NCBI GenBank assembly: GCA_011372855.1
Contig: DSAE01000231.1
Coordinates: 1 to 52,778, forward strand
Length of the DNA stretch: 52,778 nucleotides
Direction of reading: 5' to 3'
DNA from: Desulfobacteraceae bacterium
GTDB lineage: Bacteria; Desulfobacterota; Desulfobulbia; Desulfobulbales; Desulfobulbaceae
Numbering within the stretch: the stretch's first letter is position 1; the number at the start of each line of letters is the position of its first letter. This document shows, in pieces, positions 45,482 through 52,778 of the stretch. The position numbers and the translations under genes are program-made. The notes beneath the pieces are model-generated. The model saw only the letters and a program-made list of their open reading frames with translations. It did no database searches and was not told the origin of the DNA.

Positions 45482-45612
45482 GGAATTCTCTTCTATTCCG
45501 CTCCGCTGCGGAGCTTTTCCGTTCTGCCGCCGTATCCGGGGTCATGGTTGTAAATCCTTTGCCGTCCGTTGGCAATCAAAATCACCGGCTGTCTCTCTGG
45601 GCGCGGGAAGCA

Positions 45613-46536
45613 TCAACCCCTGCCGGTGATCTTCACCCCCGCCGAGAATCCCCGGTTGGCGTAGCCGATGTACCTGAAGGAGCAGCCGGAGGCGGCGATG
45701 AACTCGCTGAAAGCCCTGTACTCATGCTCCTGCCAGCCCGGGTAATTGAAAAATTCGTCGAAGACAATGACCGTACCGGGCACGATCCGAGGTTGCAGGG
45801 CGGTCAGGATGGTCCTGGCCGAGGAATACAGGTCGGAGTCGATGTGGAGGAACGCGACGGGCTCATCATTCGCCTCCAGGAACTTCGGCAGGGTGTCCTC
45901 AAACCAGCCCACGTGCAGTTCAACGTTGTTCCGGACCTCGGGCAGGTCGCCATGGCGGGCGAACTTGCCGGCCGGCACGCTGCCCCACTGTTCCGGCAGC
46001 CCTTTGAAGGAATCGAAGCCGTGCACAATCCTGCCGACCCTGGCGGCTATGTGGTTGATGGTCGTGCCGGAATAAACCCCGAATTCCATGTACAGGCCAT
46101 CTGTTCCGACCTGGTCCAGGCAATGGCTCAGGACATCGAAGGGGGTGTCAAGCCCCTTGACGTCGCTCATGTGTTCCATCGCGAACCGGGCCGACTCCCT
46201 GACGGCGGCGCGGAAGATCTCGTCCTTGACGCTGTTGGGAATAAAGGCGTAACTGAACTCCTCGGTCGAAGGACGGAGGTTGCACTTCTTCCACACCTCC
46301 CCGCCGACCCGCTCATCCCCGAGCACCGCCGCGGTCATTTCCCCGACGCTGACGCGGACGGCGCCGTCGGCCATGGCGTGGCGCAGCAGCCCGTTCACGT
46401 GCAGCCGGACAGTCGGATCATCGAGCAGTTCCGTGGCGATGGCCCGGACATCATCCCGCACTTCCCCGTCATGGAGGGCGGACCGGAACAACCGGACCAG
46501 CTTGCGGACAATTGCTGCCTTTATTTTCCCCAGCAT
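45613..46536 (-). CDS. TylF/MycF-like SAM-dependent O-methyltransferase
   Basis: 'GLYMEFGVYSGTTINHIAARVG', 'VHGFDSFKGLPEQW', 'VAFLHIDSDLYSSARTILTAL', 'GTVIVFDEFFNYPGW'. Confidence 0.85.
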   Translation of the reverse strand: MLGKIKAAIVRKLVRLFRSALHDGEVRDDVRAIATELLDDPTVRLHVNGLLRHAMADGAVRVSVGEMTAAVLGDERVGGEVWKKCNLRPSTEEFSYAFIPNSVKDEIFRAAVRESARFAMEHMSDVKGLDTPFDVLSHCLDQVGTDGLYMEFGVYSGTTINHIAARVGRIVHGFDSFKGLPEQWGSVPAGKFARHGDLPEVRNNVELHVGWFEDTLPKFLEANDEPVAFLHIDSDLYSSARTILTALQPRIVPGTVIVFDEFFNYPGWQEHEYRAFSEFIAASGCSFRYIGYANRGFSAGVKITGRG

Positions 46537-46619
46537 ACACTACTCACATGAAGACCAAATGATTGACTGGATAATGTCACCCGTAAATCCGCCACCCCGG
46601 TGGTTATGTACCATTAACA

Positions 46620-46660
46620 CCCTTCTCCCCGCGGGAGAAGGTGCCCCGCAGGGGCGGGGA
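46620..46660. repeat. GC-rich palindromic intergenic element (possible REP-like repeat or terminator)
   Basis: CCTTCTCCC-CGC-GGGAGAAGG (46621-46641, perfect 9-bp stem) followed by TGCCCCGCAGGGGCGGGGA containing CCCC-GCA-GGGG. Confidence 0.6.
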
Positions 46661-46700
46661 GCGGCGTGCATAGGCTCATCCCAACTTGCTCGACCCGTAT

Positions 46701-49235
46701 TCACCCGCCCGCATACCATTCAAGCCACTGTTCCCGGCTCATCCCGCTTTCGGCAAGGACCCGGCCGGGGTTGTAATAGGGGTCGCCCCGCCGCAAAAGA
46801 TCCCGCCACTTCGATTTGAAGCCGATGAACTCCTGCTCCCCGCCTGCCGCCATTGGCGCGTCGCGGTCCATGGGCAGTCGCTCCCCGCGGCATAGCGGAG
46901 TATAGACGTTGCGCAGACCCATTTCGTGCAGCCGCAGACAGAAGTCGATGTCAAAAAAGAACCGGGGAAAAAGGCCCTCATCGAATCCCCCGGCCCGTTC
47001 AAACAGGTCCCGCCTGACCATGCACAGGTCAATGGGCACGGCCAGGACGTCCTGCCCGCAGTACGCGTTGTTGCTGTCCCTGGAGGCGTACAGGAAAAAG
47101 GGTCTGAACCGGTCCCAGGTCATTCCCCCGCCGGTCCCGAATCCCAGGGCGGGCATCCCGTCATTCTCGATACGGCCGGTTACCGCGCCCATGGTTCTGT
47201 CCATGGAATATTCAAGCAGGACGCTGACCCAGTCGCTGTCCCGGGGAACAAAGTCAGGCGCGGCAAAGAGCAGGTGGGAGGCTTTGCTCTCCGACGCCAT
47301 GCGGTTCAAGACCGCCGCCGGGCTCATCTCCCCCAAAACCGTCTGAATCACGACACCGGGCGGTGCTTTCTCCTCGGGATCCGGCGCGCCGACGGTGACA
47401 AGACGGACGTCCAGCGGCTCGTAGCCGAGCCGGGGAGTCATGCGTTCCAGCCACTGTGCCGGGTTTTCGCCGTTGCCCGGCATCATGACAATCAGCGTCA
47501 CCGGCGGTTTTACTGCAAGCTCGCGCCGGACCCGATAAAAGAACTTCCATTCGCCGGGCTCCACCCTGGCCTTGATCCCCCGCCGTGCCAGGGCGGCATC
47601 CAGGGCTCTCCGGCCCGCCGCGTCGGCGTAGGTCTTCCGGGCAGGATCGACGCTGGTCGAGGTGTCGGAGGCCCGCCAGTGGTAGAGGGGTTTGGGGATA
47701 TGGACGATGCTGCCGGTCAATTCCGTCAGCTTGAGGACCAGGTCATAATCCTGGGCTCCTTCGTATTCCCCGGCAAATCCTCCGGCCGCCGTGAACAGGC
47801 CTCTCCTGGCCACCAGGAAATGGGTGATGTAGTTGTGGGTCAGCAGCAGTTCGGGGTTGTAATCCGGTTTGAAAAAGCTGTCCAGGTGCCTGCTTTCCAG
47901 GTTGATCAGGTCTTCATCGCTATAGATCACCTCGGCGCCATGGTCGTTGATTGCCCGGACCACCTCGTACAGCGCGTCAAGGCTCAGCTCGTCGTCATGG
48001 TCGAGAAATCCGAGATAATCGCCTCCCGCCAGCTCCGCCGCCGCGTTGGAGGCCCCGGCGATGCCCCTGTTCTGTTCCAGGCGCCGAACTTTGATCCGCG
48101 GGTCGCGGGCCGCGTACTCCTCAAGGATCTCCCGGACGTGCGGCCTGTCGCTGCCGTCGTCAGCCAGGCACAGCTCCCAGTGGGGATACGCCTGGTACAG
48201 CACCGAGTGGATGCACCGGCGCAGCAGGTGTTCATCGGTGTTGTACACCGGTGTAATGACCGAGATCACAGGTTTTTCGGCCAGTTTCGCCACCTCGGCA
48301 CACGGATGGCACCGCCTGGTTATCCCCTCTTCCTGATAGTGCAGGAGGGGATGGAGGTGGGTATCGGCAGAGTGCGGACAGGTGCGGGCATAGTATTCGG
48401 GATCGAACAGCGGGTTGGGCCGGTACCCGAGGCGCCGGCCGACACCGTTGAAGTGCAGGAAAGCGGTCAGCCCAGACGGCCCCGCTTCCGGATGGCAGGC
48501 CAGATAATACTGCGGATCGAAAAACCGGTTGGGCCTCCGTCCTTCGCGAACTCCGTACTGGAGGTAATGGGCCAGGGGCGTCATGGCCAGCCCCGCCGCG
48601 GCCGGATTATCCTCCAGGTAATAGGCTTCGTCGAAAAAGGGCAGCGGTCCGCGATCAAGCCTGTATCCGCCGTCCAGAAAATGGGCCAGGGGATTGATCC
48701 CCTGGGCCGCCGGTTCCGGGCGGGCCGCGAGATAACCGCTGAAATCGGTATAGGGATTGGGCCTGTTTCCCTGCCGCCAGCCCCTGCGCAGATAATGGCA
48801 CAGGGGCGTGAACCCACGCCGAACACTCTCAGGATATTCCCCGGCGTACCAGGCGGTGAAAAAAAGAGGGGTGGGGTCCGCCACCTCGCGCCATCCCTTT
48901 TCAATGTAATGCAGCAGGGGATCGCCGTCCGCGGCCGCCGGATTCATCTCCCGGTAATAGGCGCTGTCAAACAGGGGGTTGGGCTTGCGCCCTTCCCTCC
49001 ATCCGGCCTCCAGATAATGAATGAGCGGATCGATGTAGCGGGGGTCGAGGCCGGGATCGCTGTCCATGTAATAGCGCCTGTCGAACAGCCCTGAACGGGC
49101 CAGAGTCCTGTAATGGGGATCGGTCAGATAGAATCTGCAGGTCCGCCACCACCTCTTCACCCTGAAATAGACTTTCCGCACAAACCGGACGGGATCTTCC
49201 TGCCCGGCAGTCATGATTTTTCTCTTTCCGGTCAT
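46701..49235 (-). CDS. Glycosyltransferase family 2 protein with seven N-terminal ~37-aa repeats and two GT2-like modules
   Basis: Repeats of the type 'PLFDxxYYxxxNPxxxxxxxxPLxHYLxxGxREGRxPN', then 'KPVISVITPVYNTDEHLLRRCIHSVLYQAYPHWELCLADDGSD...YLGFLDHDDELSLDALYE'. Start estimated (49235 or 49214). Confidence 0.9.
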   Translation of the reverse strand: MTGKRKIMTAGQEDPVRFVRKVYFRVKRWWRTCRFYLTDPHYRTLARSGLFDRRYYMDSDPGLDPRYIDPLIHYLEAGWREGRKPNPLFDSAYYREMNPAAADGDPLLHYIEKGWREVADPTPLFFTAWYAGEYPESVRRGFTPLCHYLRRGWRQGNRPNPYTDFSGYLAARPEPAAQGINPLAHFLDGGYRLDRGPLPFFDEAYYLEDNPAAAGLAMTPLAHYLQYGVREGRRPNRFFDPQYYLACHPEAGPSGLTAFLHFNGVGRRLGYRPNPLFDPEYYARTCPHSADTHLHPLLHYQEEGITRRCHPCAEVAKLAEKPVISVITPVYNTDEHLLRRCIHSVLYQAYPHWELCLADDGSDRPHVREILEEYAARDPRIKVRRLEQNRGIAGASNAAAELAGGDYLGFLDHDDELSLDALYEVVRAINDHGAEVIYSDEDLINLESRHLDSFFKPDYNPELLLTHNYITHFLVARRGLFTAAGGFAGEYEGAQDYDLVLKLTELTGSIVHIPKPLYHWRASDTSTSVDPARKTYADAAGRRALDAALARRGIKARVEPGEWKFFYRVRRELAVKPPVTLIVMMPGNGENPAQWLERMTPRLGYEPLDVRLVTVGAPDPEEKAPPGVVIQTVLGEMSPAAVLNRMASESKASHLLFAAPDFVPRDSDWVSVLLEYSMDRTMGAVTGRIENDGMPALGFGTGGGMTWDRFRPFFLYASRDSNNAYCGQDVLAVPIDLCMVRRDLFERAGGFDEGLFPRFFFDIDFCLRLHEMGLRNVYTPLCRGERLPMDRDAPMAAGGEQEFIGFKSKWRDLLRRGDPYYNPGRVLAESGMSREQWLEWYAGG

Positions 49236-49302
49236 CTTTCTGGAATCCGCCGGCCGGCCGCGGAACGACACCAGGCCTGAAGGCCGCAAAATAAAGCCGC
49301 CA

Positions 49303-50283
49303 CTATTCTTCCTCAATGCTCCGGTGAGCGATTTTCATCGTCCCGTCTTTTGCCAGGGCCACCGTACAATACGTTCCGTCCGGAACCAGCGGGCACAAAT
49401 ACACCGGGATCGAACCAAGCCTGGCGGATAGCGCCTGGTGAATATGGCCGTTGAATATCGCGGCTATCTTTCCCTGCTGCTCTTCCAGCAGCCTGTACAG
49501 GGAATCGTCGGCCGGTATGGTCAGGTTCGTCTTGTTGAACCAGACCCCGGCTTCGAGGGTTTCAGGCGTCCGGACCGGGACATGGCTGAGCAGGATGACG
49601 TTATTCGGCGCCGCCTGGATTGCCGCCGCCAGCCAGCTCAACTCATCGACCGTCAATACATCCCGGACATGCTCTGTTTCCATGCCGAAAGAGGCGCGCC
49701 GGACATCGAACCAGATAAAGCGGATCTCCCGCCAGTCAACAAACCCTCTTTCCGGGCCGAATACGGCGACAGCCATATCCCTGGTAACATTTTTCGCCCC
49801 GTAGTCGTGCCCGGCCCCAAGGGCGTGGACAAAAGGAATGGAGGGCAACTCGTTGCGGAGGATGAGATATTTCTCCACATCCTTCCGCCAGTGTTCGGGC
49901 GACCCAGCAATGACAGTTTTGCCGACGGAAATCGCATTGTCGACAATATCTCCAATGATAAAAATTTTCTCCGGTTTATACTCGCTATTTTTAACTTTTT
50001 CAATAAAATCAACGAACAGTCCATTCCCCTGCTGCATGCGCCCCTCATCAGACGACACATGTATATCACTGGTAATGATGATATAGGGTTCTTCATCGGG
50101 ATCGTACCCGCCACAGCCCGTCAGAAAAAAAAGCAGAAAAAGGCCAATGCCCCGGGCAATCCGGGAACGGCCCGGGATGATGAAGCGTTTGCTGTTCCCT
50201 GGCGGAAACGGAAATCCAGGGCTGCCCGCCGGCGCGCCGCTACCTGATCGCGGGAACAAAAATAACCGGGACCGCCTGATCAT
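49303..50283 (-). CDS. Calcineurin-like metallophosphoesterase lipoprotein
   Basis: Lipobox-like 'FLTGCGG'; 'IIITSDIHV', 'IFIIGDIVDNAI', 'VILLSHVPV', 'IFNGHIHQAL'. Start overlaps the upstream stop (ATGA). Confidence 0.82.
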   Translation of the reverse strand: MIRRSRLFLFPRSGSGAPAGSPGFPFPPGNSKRFIIPGRSRIARGIGLFLLFFLTGCGGYDPDEEPYIIITSDIHVSSDEGRMQQGNGLFVDFIEKVKNSEYKPEKIFIIGDIVDNAISVGKTVIAGSPEHWRKDVEKYLILRNELPSIPFVHALGAGHDYGAKNVTRDMAVAVFGPERGFVDWREIRFIWFDVRRASFGMETEHVRDVLTVDELSWLAAAIQAAPNNVILLSHVPVRTPETLEAGVWFNKTNLTIPADDSLYRLLEEQQGKIAAIFNGHIHQALSARLGSIPVYLCPLVPDGTYCTVALAKDGTMKIAHRSIEEE

Positions 50284-52778
50284 GTCTTTTCGATCAGGTA
50301 ATAGACGCTGCCGCGGTCTTCGGGTCGCGGGTTGCCTTTCAGCTCGTTGAAGGACTGGTCAATGATCTTCCAGTCCAGATCCCGGACCAGCCGGTCAAAG
50401 GACTGTCTGGAAAACCGGGTGCCCCACGTCCAGCCGGGGGCCGGAGCTTTGAAATAGTTCTCATCCGCGGTGCTCAGCGAAACGACGTTGCGGATGATCA
50501 GATAGCGCTCGGCCATGGCATAGGACCGGGCCAGGACTTCCCTGGGGTTGGACACGTGATACAGTCCCCCGATATTGGCGACGATGGAAAAACGCCGGTC
50601 GGACTCGATTTTTTCCATATCGGCCTTGACGAAATCAACCTGGCCGCACCCCAGATATTCGCTGATTTTCATGGCCCTGGCCAGGTGACCGTCTGAATCG
50701 TAGTCGAATCCTGTCGCCCGGTCGGCGCCGAACTTCCTGGCAAACAGGGTATAGTACCCGTCCGTGCAGAAAAGCTCCGCAAAGCTGACCGGATAGACCT
50801 CCGCGGCCTTGAGCCGGGCGATGGCCATCAGAATATACGCCAGTATCACCGGCTCCTCGGACCGCTGGTTCCCGGGAAAACACCCCCCTTTTTGCAGGGT
50901 CTTGAGCCCCAGCAGTTCGAAATCATGATCGACGGGACCCAGCTGCTCGACAAAGCGTCTTTGACTTTCCGCCCCTCCGCCCAGTTTGCCGATAATGTTT
51001 TTGAACACCGCGTTCAGGCCGCCTCCGGGCAAGGATACGTCCCTCTTCAATTTTTCCGGAAATGCAGAGGGAGCCGACTCCACGGCCGGGACGGATCCTT
51101 CCTGCCCGCCCCCGGACAAATCCTCCCCCGGACCTTGTAGGCCCATCGGCGAATAAAAAAGGACTCCCGTTGAAAAAGACAGGCCTTCACGGGCCACTTC
51201 GGCGTGAAACTGATCTTCCAGGGAAAAACAGGTTTTCAGCCTCGGCTGCAAAGGGATGTCAAGGGACCGGAAGCAGTCGCTGACAAAGTCTTCCACTTTC
51301 CGCCATCCCCTTTCTCCGCCGAACCGCGACAACAGATACCGGTTATGATGGCCGAACCACAGCAAGGCCCTGAACAGGACGTAATCAACATCAAAATCCC
51401 TGGAAAAACTCCATTCCAGGTCAATCACCGCATAGGACGGAGTGGAGTCCGTGACAATGATATTATTGGGGAGGAGATCAACAAGGTCACCCCGCCGTGC
51501 CGCCGTCTTGAACGATGTTGCCAGGTATTCCCGGTACGCCCGGAGCAGTTCAGCAAAAGACCGGCCTCCGTCATCCCTGCAGCACGCGGCAAGCCAGACG
51601 GTGGTCAGCAGGTCTCCCCTCAGGTGCCTGGTGTCATGCGTCAGCTGCGCAACATGGCCGTTTCCGTCCGGCAGCTGCAGCGAGGCCGCGATTTTCTTCT
51701 TTCGGACCAATTCCTCCGTTTTCCGCTTCTCGGTCACCGTTCTGAAATGAACCTTTCTTCCTTCGGAGGAAAAATGGACAAAATCAAAGGGGACCGCCCG
51801 GGCCACTGCCGCCTCCTCGGTGGAGGCAACGATGAGGAATGAATTGGCAAACTCCCCGAGATAGCCGGATTCATGCAGGGCCTTCCAGCGCAGAAATTCA
51901 TCGTCGGCCGCCCGCCAGCCGCTCAGGTGGTCCGTCGAACTGATACGCTGCAGAAGGGAATAGGCGTAGGGGTCCCTGGCCAGGAAATCATCATTGATCA
52001 GGACGCGGGGCATTTTATAGTCCGGGAAGGGATACACAAAGGCATGCTTCCATATCCCGCCGGAAAATATCTGCTCCCACTGGCGTTTATCATAGGTCCG
52101 GACCCCCTTGTCCGCCGGGTATCCGTACAAGCCGATATCCGGTTCGCCGAAATGGTCTTCCCCCGCGCCGATCCAGTATTTCAGGCCCATCCTGTTCTCG
52201 ATGGCGATCACCAGGATGCCGCCGGGCTTCAGGGCCTTCTGGACAATTTCGAGAATCGCCGTCAGGGATTCCCTCGCGCCCGCCCTGCCCGGCATGAACA
52301 TCCCGGCATACTCGAGGACGCCGATAAGAAAAACGGCATCATACTGCTGGGCCGGGATGTTGAGGGCATTGAAATTTGCGTTGACGATATGAACATTGTC
52401 GAGCTCACGGCAGCGTTGGCGGGCCAGCTCGGCCCGCGGCCGGCTGCCGTCCACGGCCTCGACCATGCACTGCCGCTCGCCCAGATACCGGGTGATCGCC
52501 CCGCATCCGCACCCCAACTCCAGCACATTCTTCATGCCGTCCAGCCTGAGGGGACGGACCAGGTTCGCCCGGGCCGGGCTCAGGTGATATTCCGAACTCC
52601 AATCCCTGATCTTTTCCTGCAGTTGCATGGAGTCGACCGACAGATCGTCAACGGCTTCGAAACAGGCCCGCAGATACTCCTCAGCCTCCGACCCCTCGCT
52701 GTAGTCGAAGGGTTCGGAAGTTTCGAGGACCCATACCTGTTTGCCGGCAAGCGACAGCCGGTTGTGCCGTTTAAGCGG
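50280..52778 (-). CDS. Multi-domain SAM methyltransferase - kinase-like - SAM methyltransferase-like protein, 5' end beyond the window
   Basis: N-terminal MT 'MKNVLELGCGCGAITRYLGERQCMVEAVDGS'; central APH-like 'RGDLVDLLPNNIIVTDSTPSYAVIDLEWSF'; C-terminal MT-like 'FAELFCTDGYYTLFARKFGADRATGFDYDSDGHLARA'. The frame stays open from 52628 to the right edge (PLKRHNRLSLAGKQVWVLETSEPFDYSEGSEAEEYLRACFEAVDDLSVDS-MQLQEK). Confidence 0.82.
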   Translation of the reverse strand, partial: PLKRHNRLSLAGKQVWVLETSEPFDYSEGSEAEEYLRACFEAVDDLSVDSMQLQEKIRDWSSEYHLSPARANLVRPLRLDGMKNVLELGCGCGAITRYLGERQCMVEAVDGSRPRAELARQRCRELDNVHIVNANFNALNIPAQQYDAVFLIGVLEYAGMFMPGRAGARESLTAILEIVQKALKPGGILVIAIENRMGLKYWIGAGEDHFGEPDIGLYGYPADKGVRTYDKRQWEQIFSGGIWKHAFVYPFPDYKMPRVLINDDFLARDPYAYSLLQRISSTDHLSGWRAADDEFLRWKALHESGYLGEFANSFLIVASTEEAAVARAVPFDFVHFSSEGRKVHFRTVTEKRKTEELVRKKKIAASLQLPDGNGHVAQLTHDTRHLRGDLLTTVWLAACCRDDGGRSFAELLRAYREYLATSFKTAARRGDLVDLLPNNIIVTDSTPSYAVIDLEWSFSRDFDVDYVLFRALLWFGHHNRYLLSRFGGERGWRKVEDFVSDCFRSLDIPLQPRLKTCFSLEDQFHAEVAREGLSFSTGVLFYSPMGLQGPGEDLSGGGQEGSVPAVESAPSAFPEKLKRDVSLPGGGLNAVFKNIIGKLGGGAESQRRFVEQLGPVDHDFELLGLKTLQKGGCFPGNQRSEEPVILAYILMAIARLKAAEVYPVSFAELFCTDGYYTLFARKFGADRATGFDYDSDGHLARAMKISEYLGCGQVDFVKADMEKIESDRRFSIVANIGGLYHVSNPREVLARSYAMAERYLIIRNVVSLSTADENYFKAPAPGWTWGTRFSRQSFDRLVRDLDWKIIDQSFNELKGNPRPEDRGSVYYLIEKT

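Noticed and set aside
46926-49094. 722-aa plus-strand ORF
   Set aside because: Antisense shadow of the repeat-bearing glycosyltransferase; composition is that of a GC-rich complementary frame and no family is recognisable.
1-52778. CRISPR arrays, tRNA or rRNA genes
   Set aside because: No regularly spaced direct repeats, cloverleaf-like segments or rRNA signatures were seen by eye; a tRNAscan/CRISPR finder run would be needed to exclude them fully.

Overview
The window looks like a Desulfobacterota-type chromosome; that taxonomic guess is an inference from gene content. The left ~13 kb holds housekeeping and signalling genes: an IS630-like transposase 3' end, a QseE/GlrK-like kinase with a QseG-like lipoprotein, GabD, a PilZ protein, a REC-GAF-cyclase, RarA, a Mn-dependent pyrophosphatase, a Bax inhibitor-1 protein and a CooC-like ATPase. 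From ~13.7 kb to the right edge there is a ~39 kb, almost entirely minus-strand surface-polysaccharide cluster. It encodes a polyprenyl-phosphate sugar phosphotransferase, many glycosyltransferases, an AlgI/AlgJ-like O-acetylation pair, AsnB, an epimerase, acyltransferases, flippase-like membrane proteins, a HAD-type protein and a multi-domain methyltransferase/kinase-like protein. The strongest hidden signal is at 7960-9589. An in-frame UGA (8125-8127) sits inside continuous 5'-nucleotidase-like (UshA-like) homology, directly after EPCG. It is followed at bacterial-SECIS spacing by a 6-bp hairpin with a GGTCT loop, which suggests a selenocysteine-containing multiheme cytochrome missed by the ORF track. 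The same gene has a 1-nt frameshift inside a CXXCH heme motif, so pseudogenization remains the main alternative. No tRNA, rRNA or CRISPR array was recognised.
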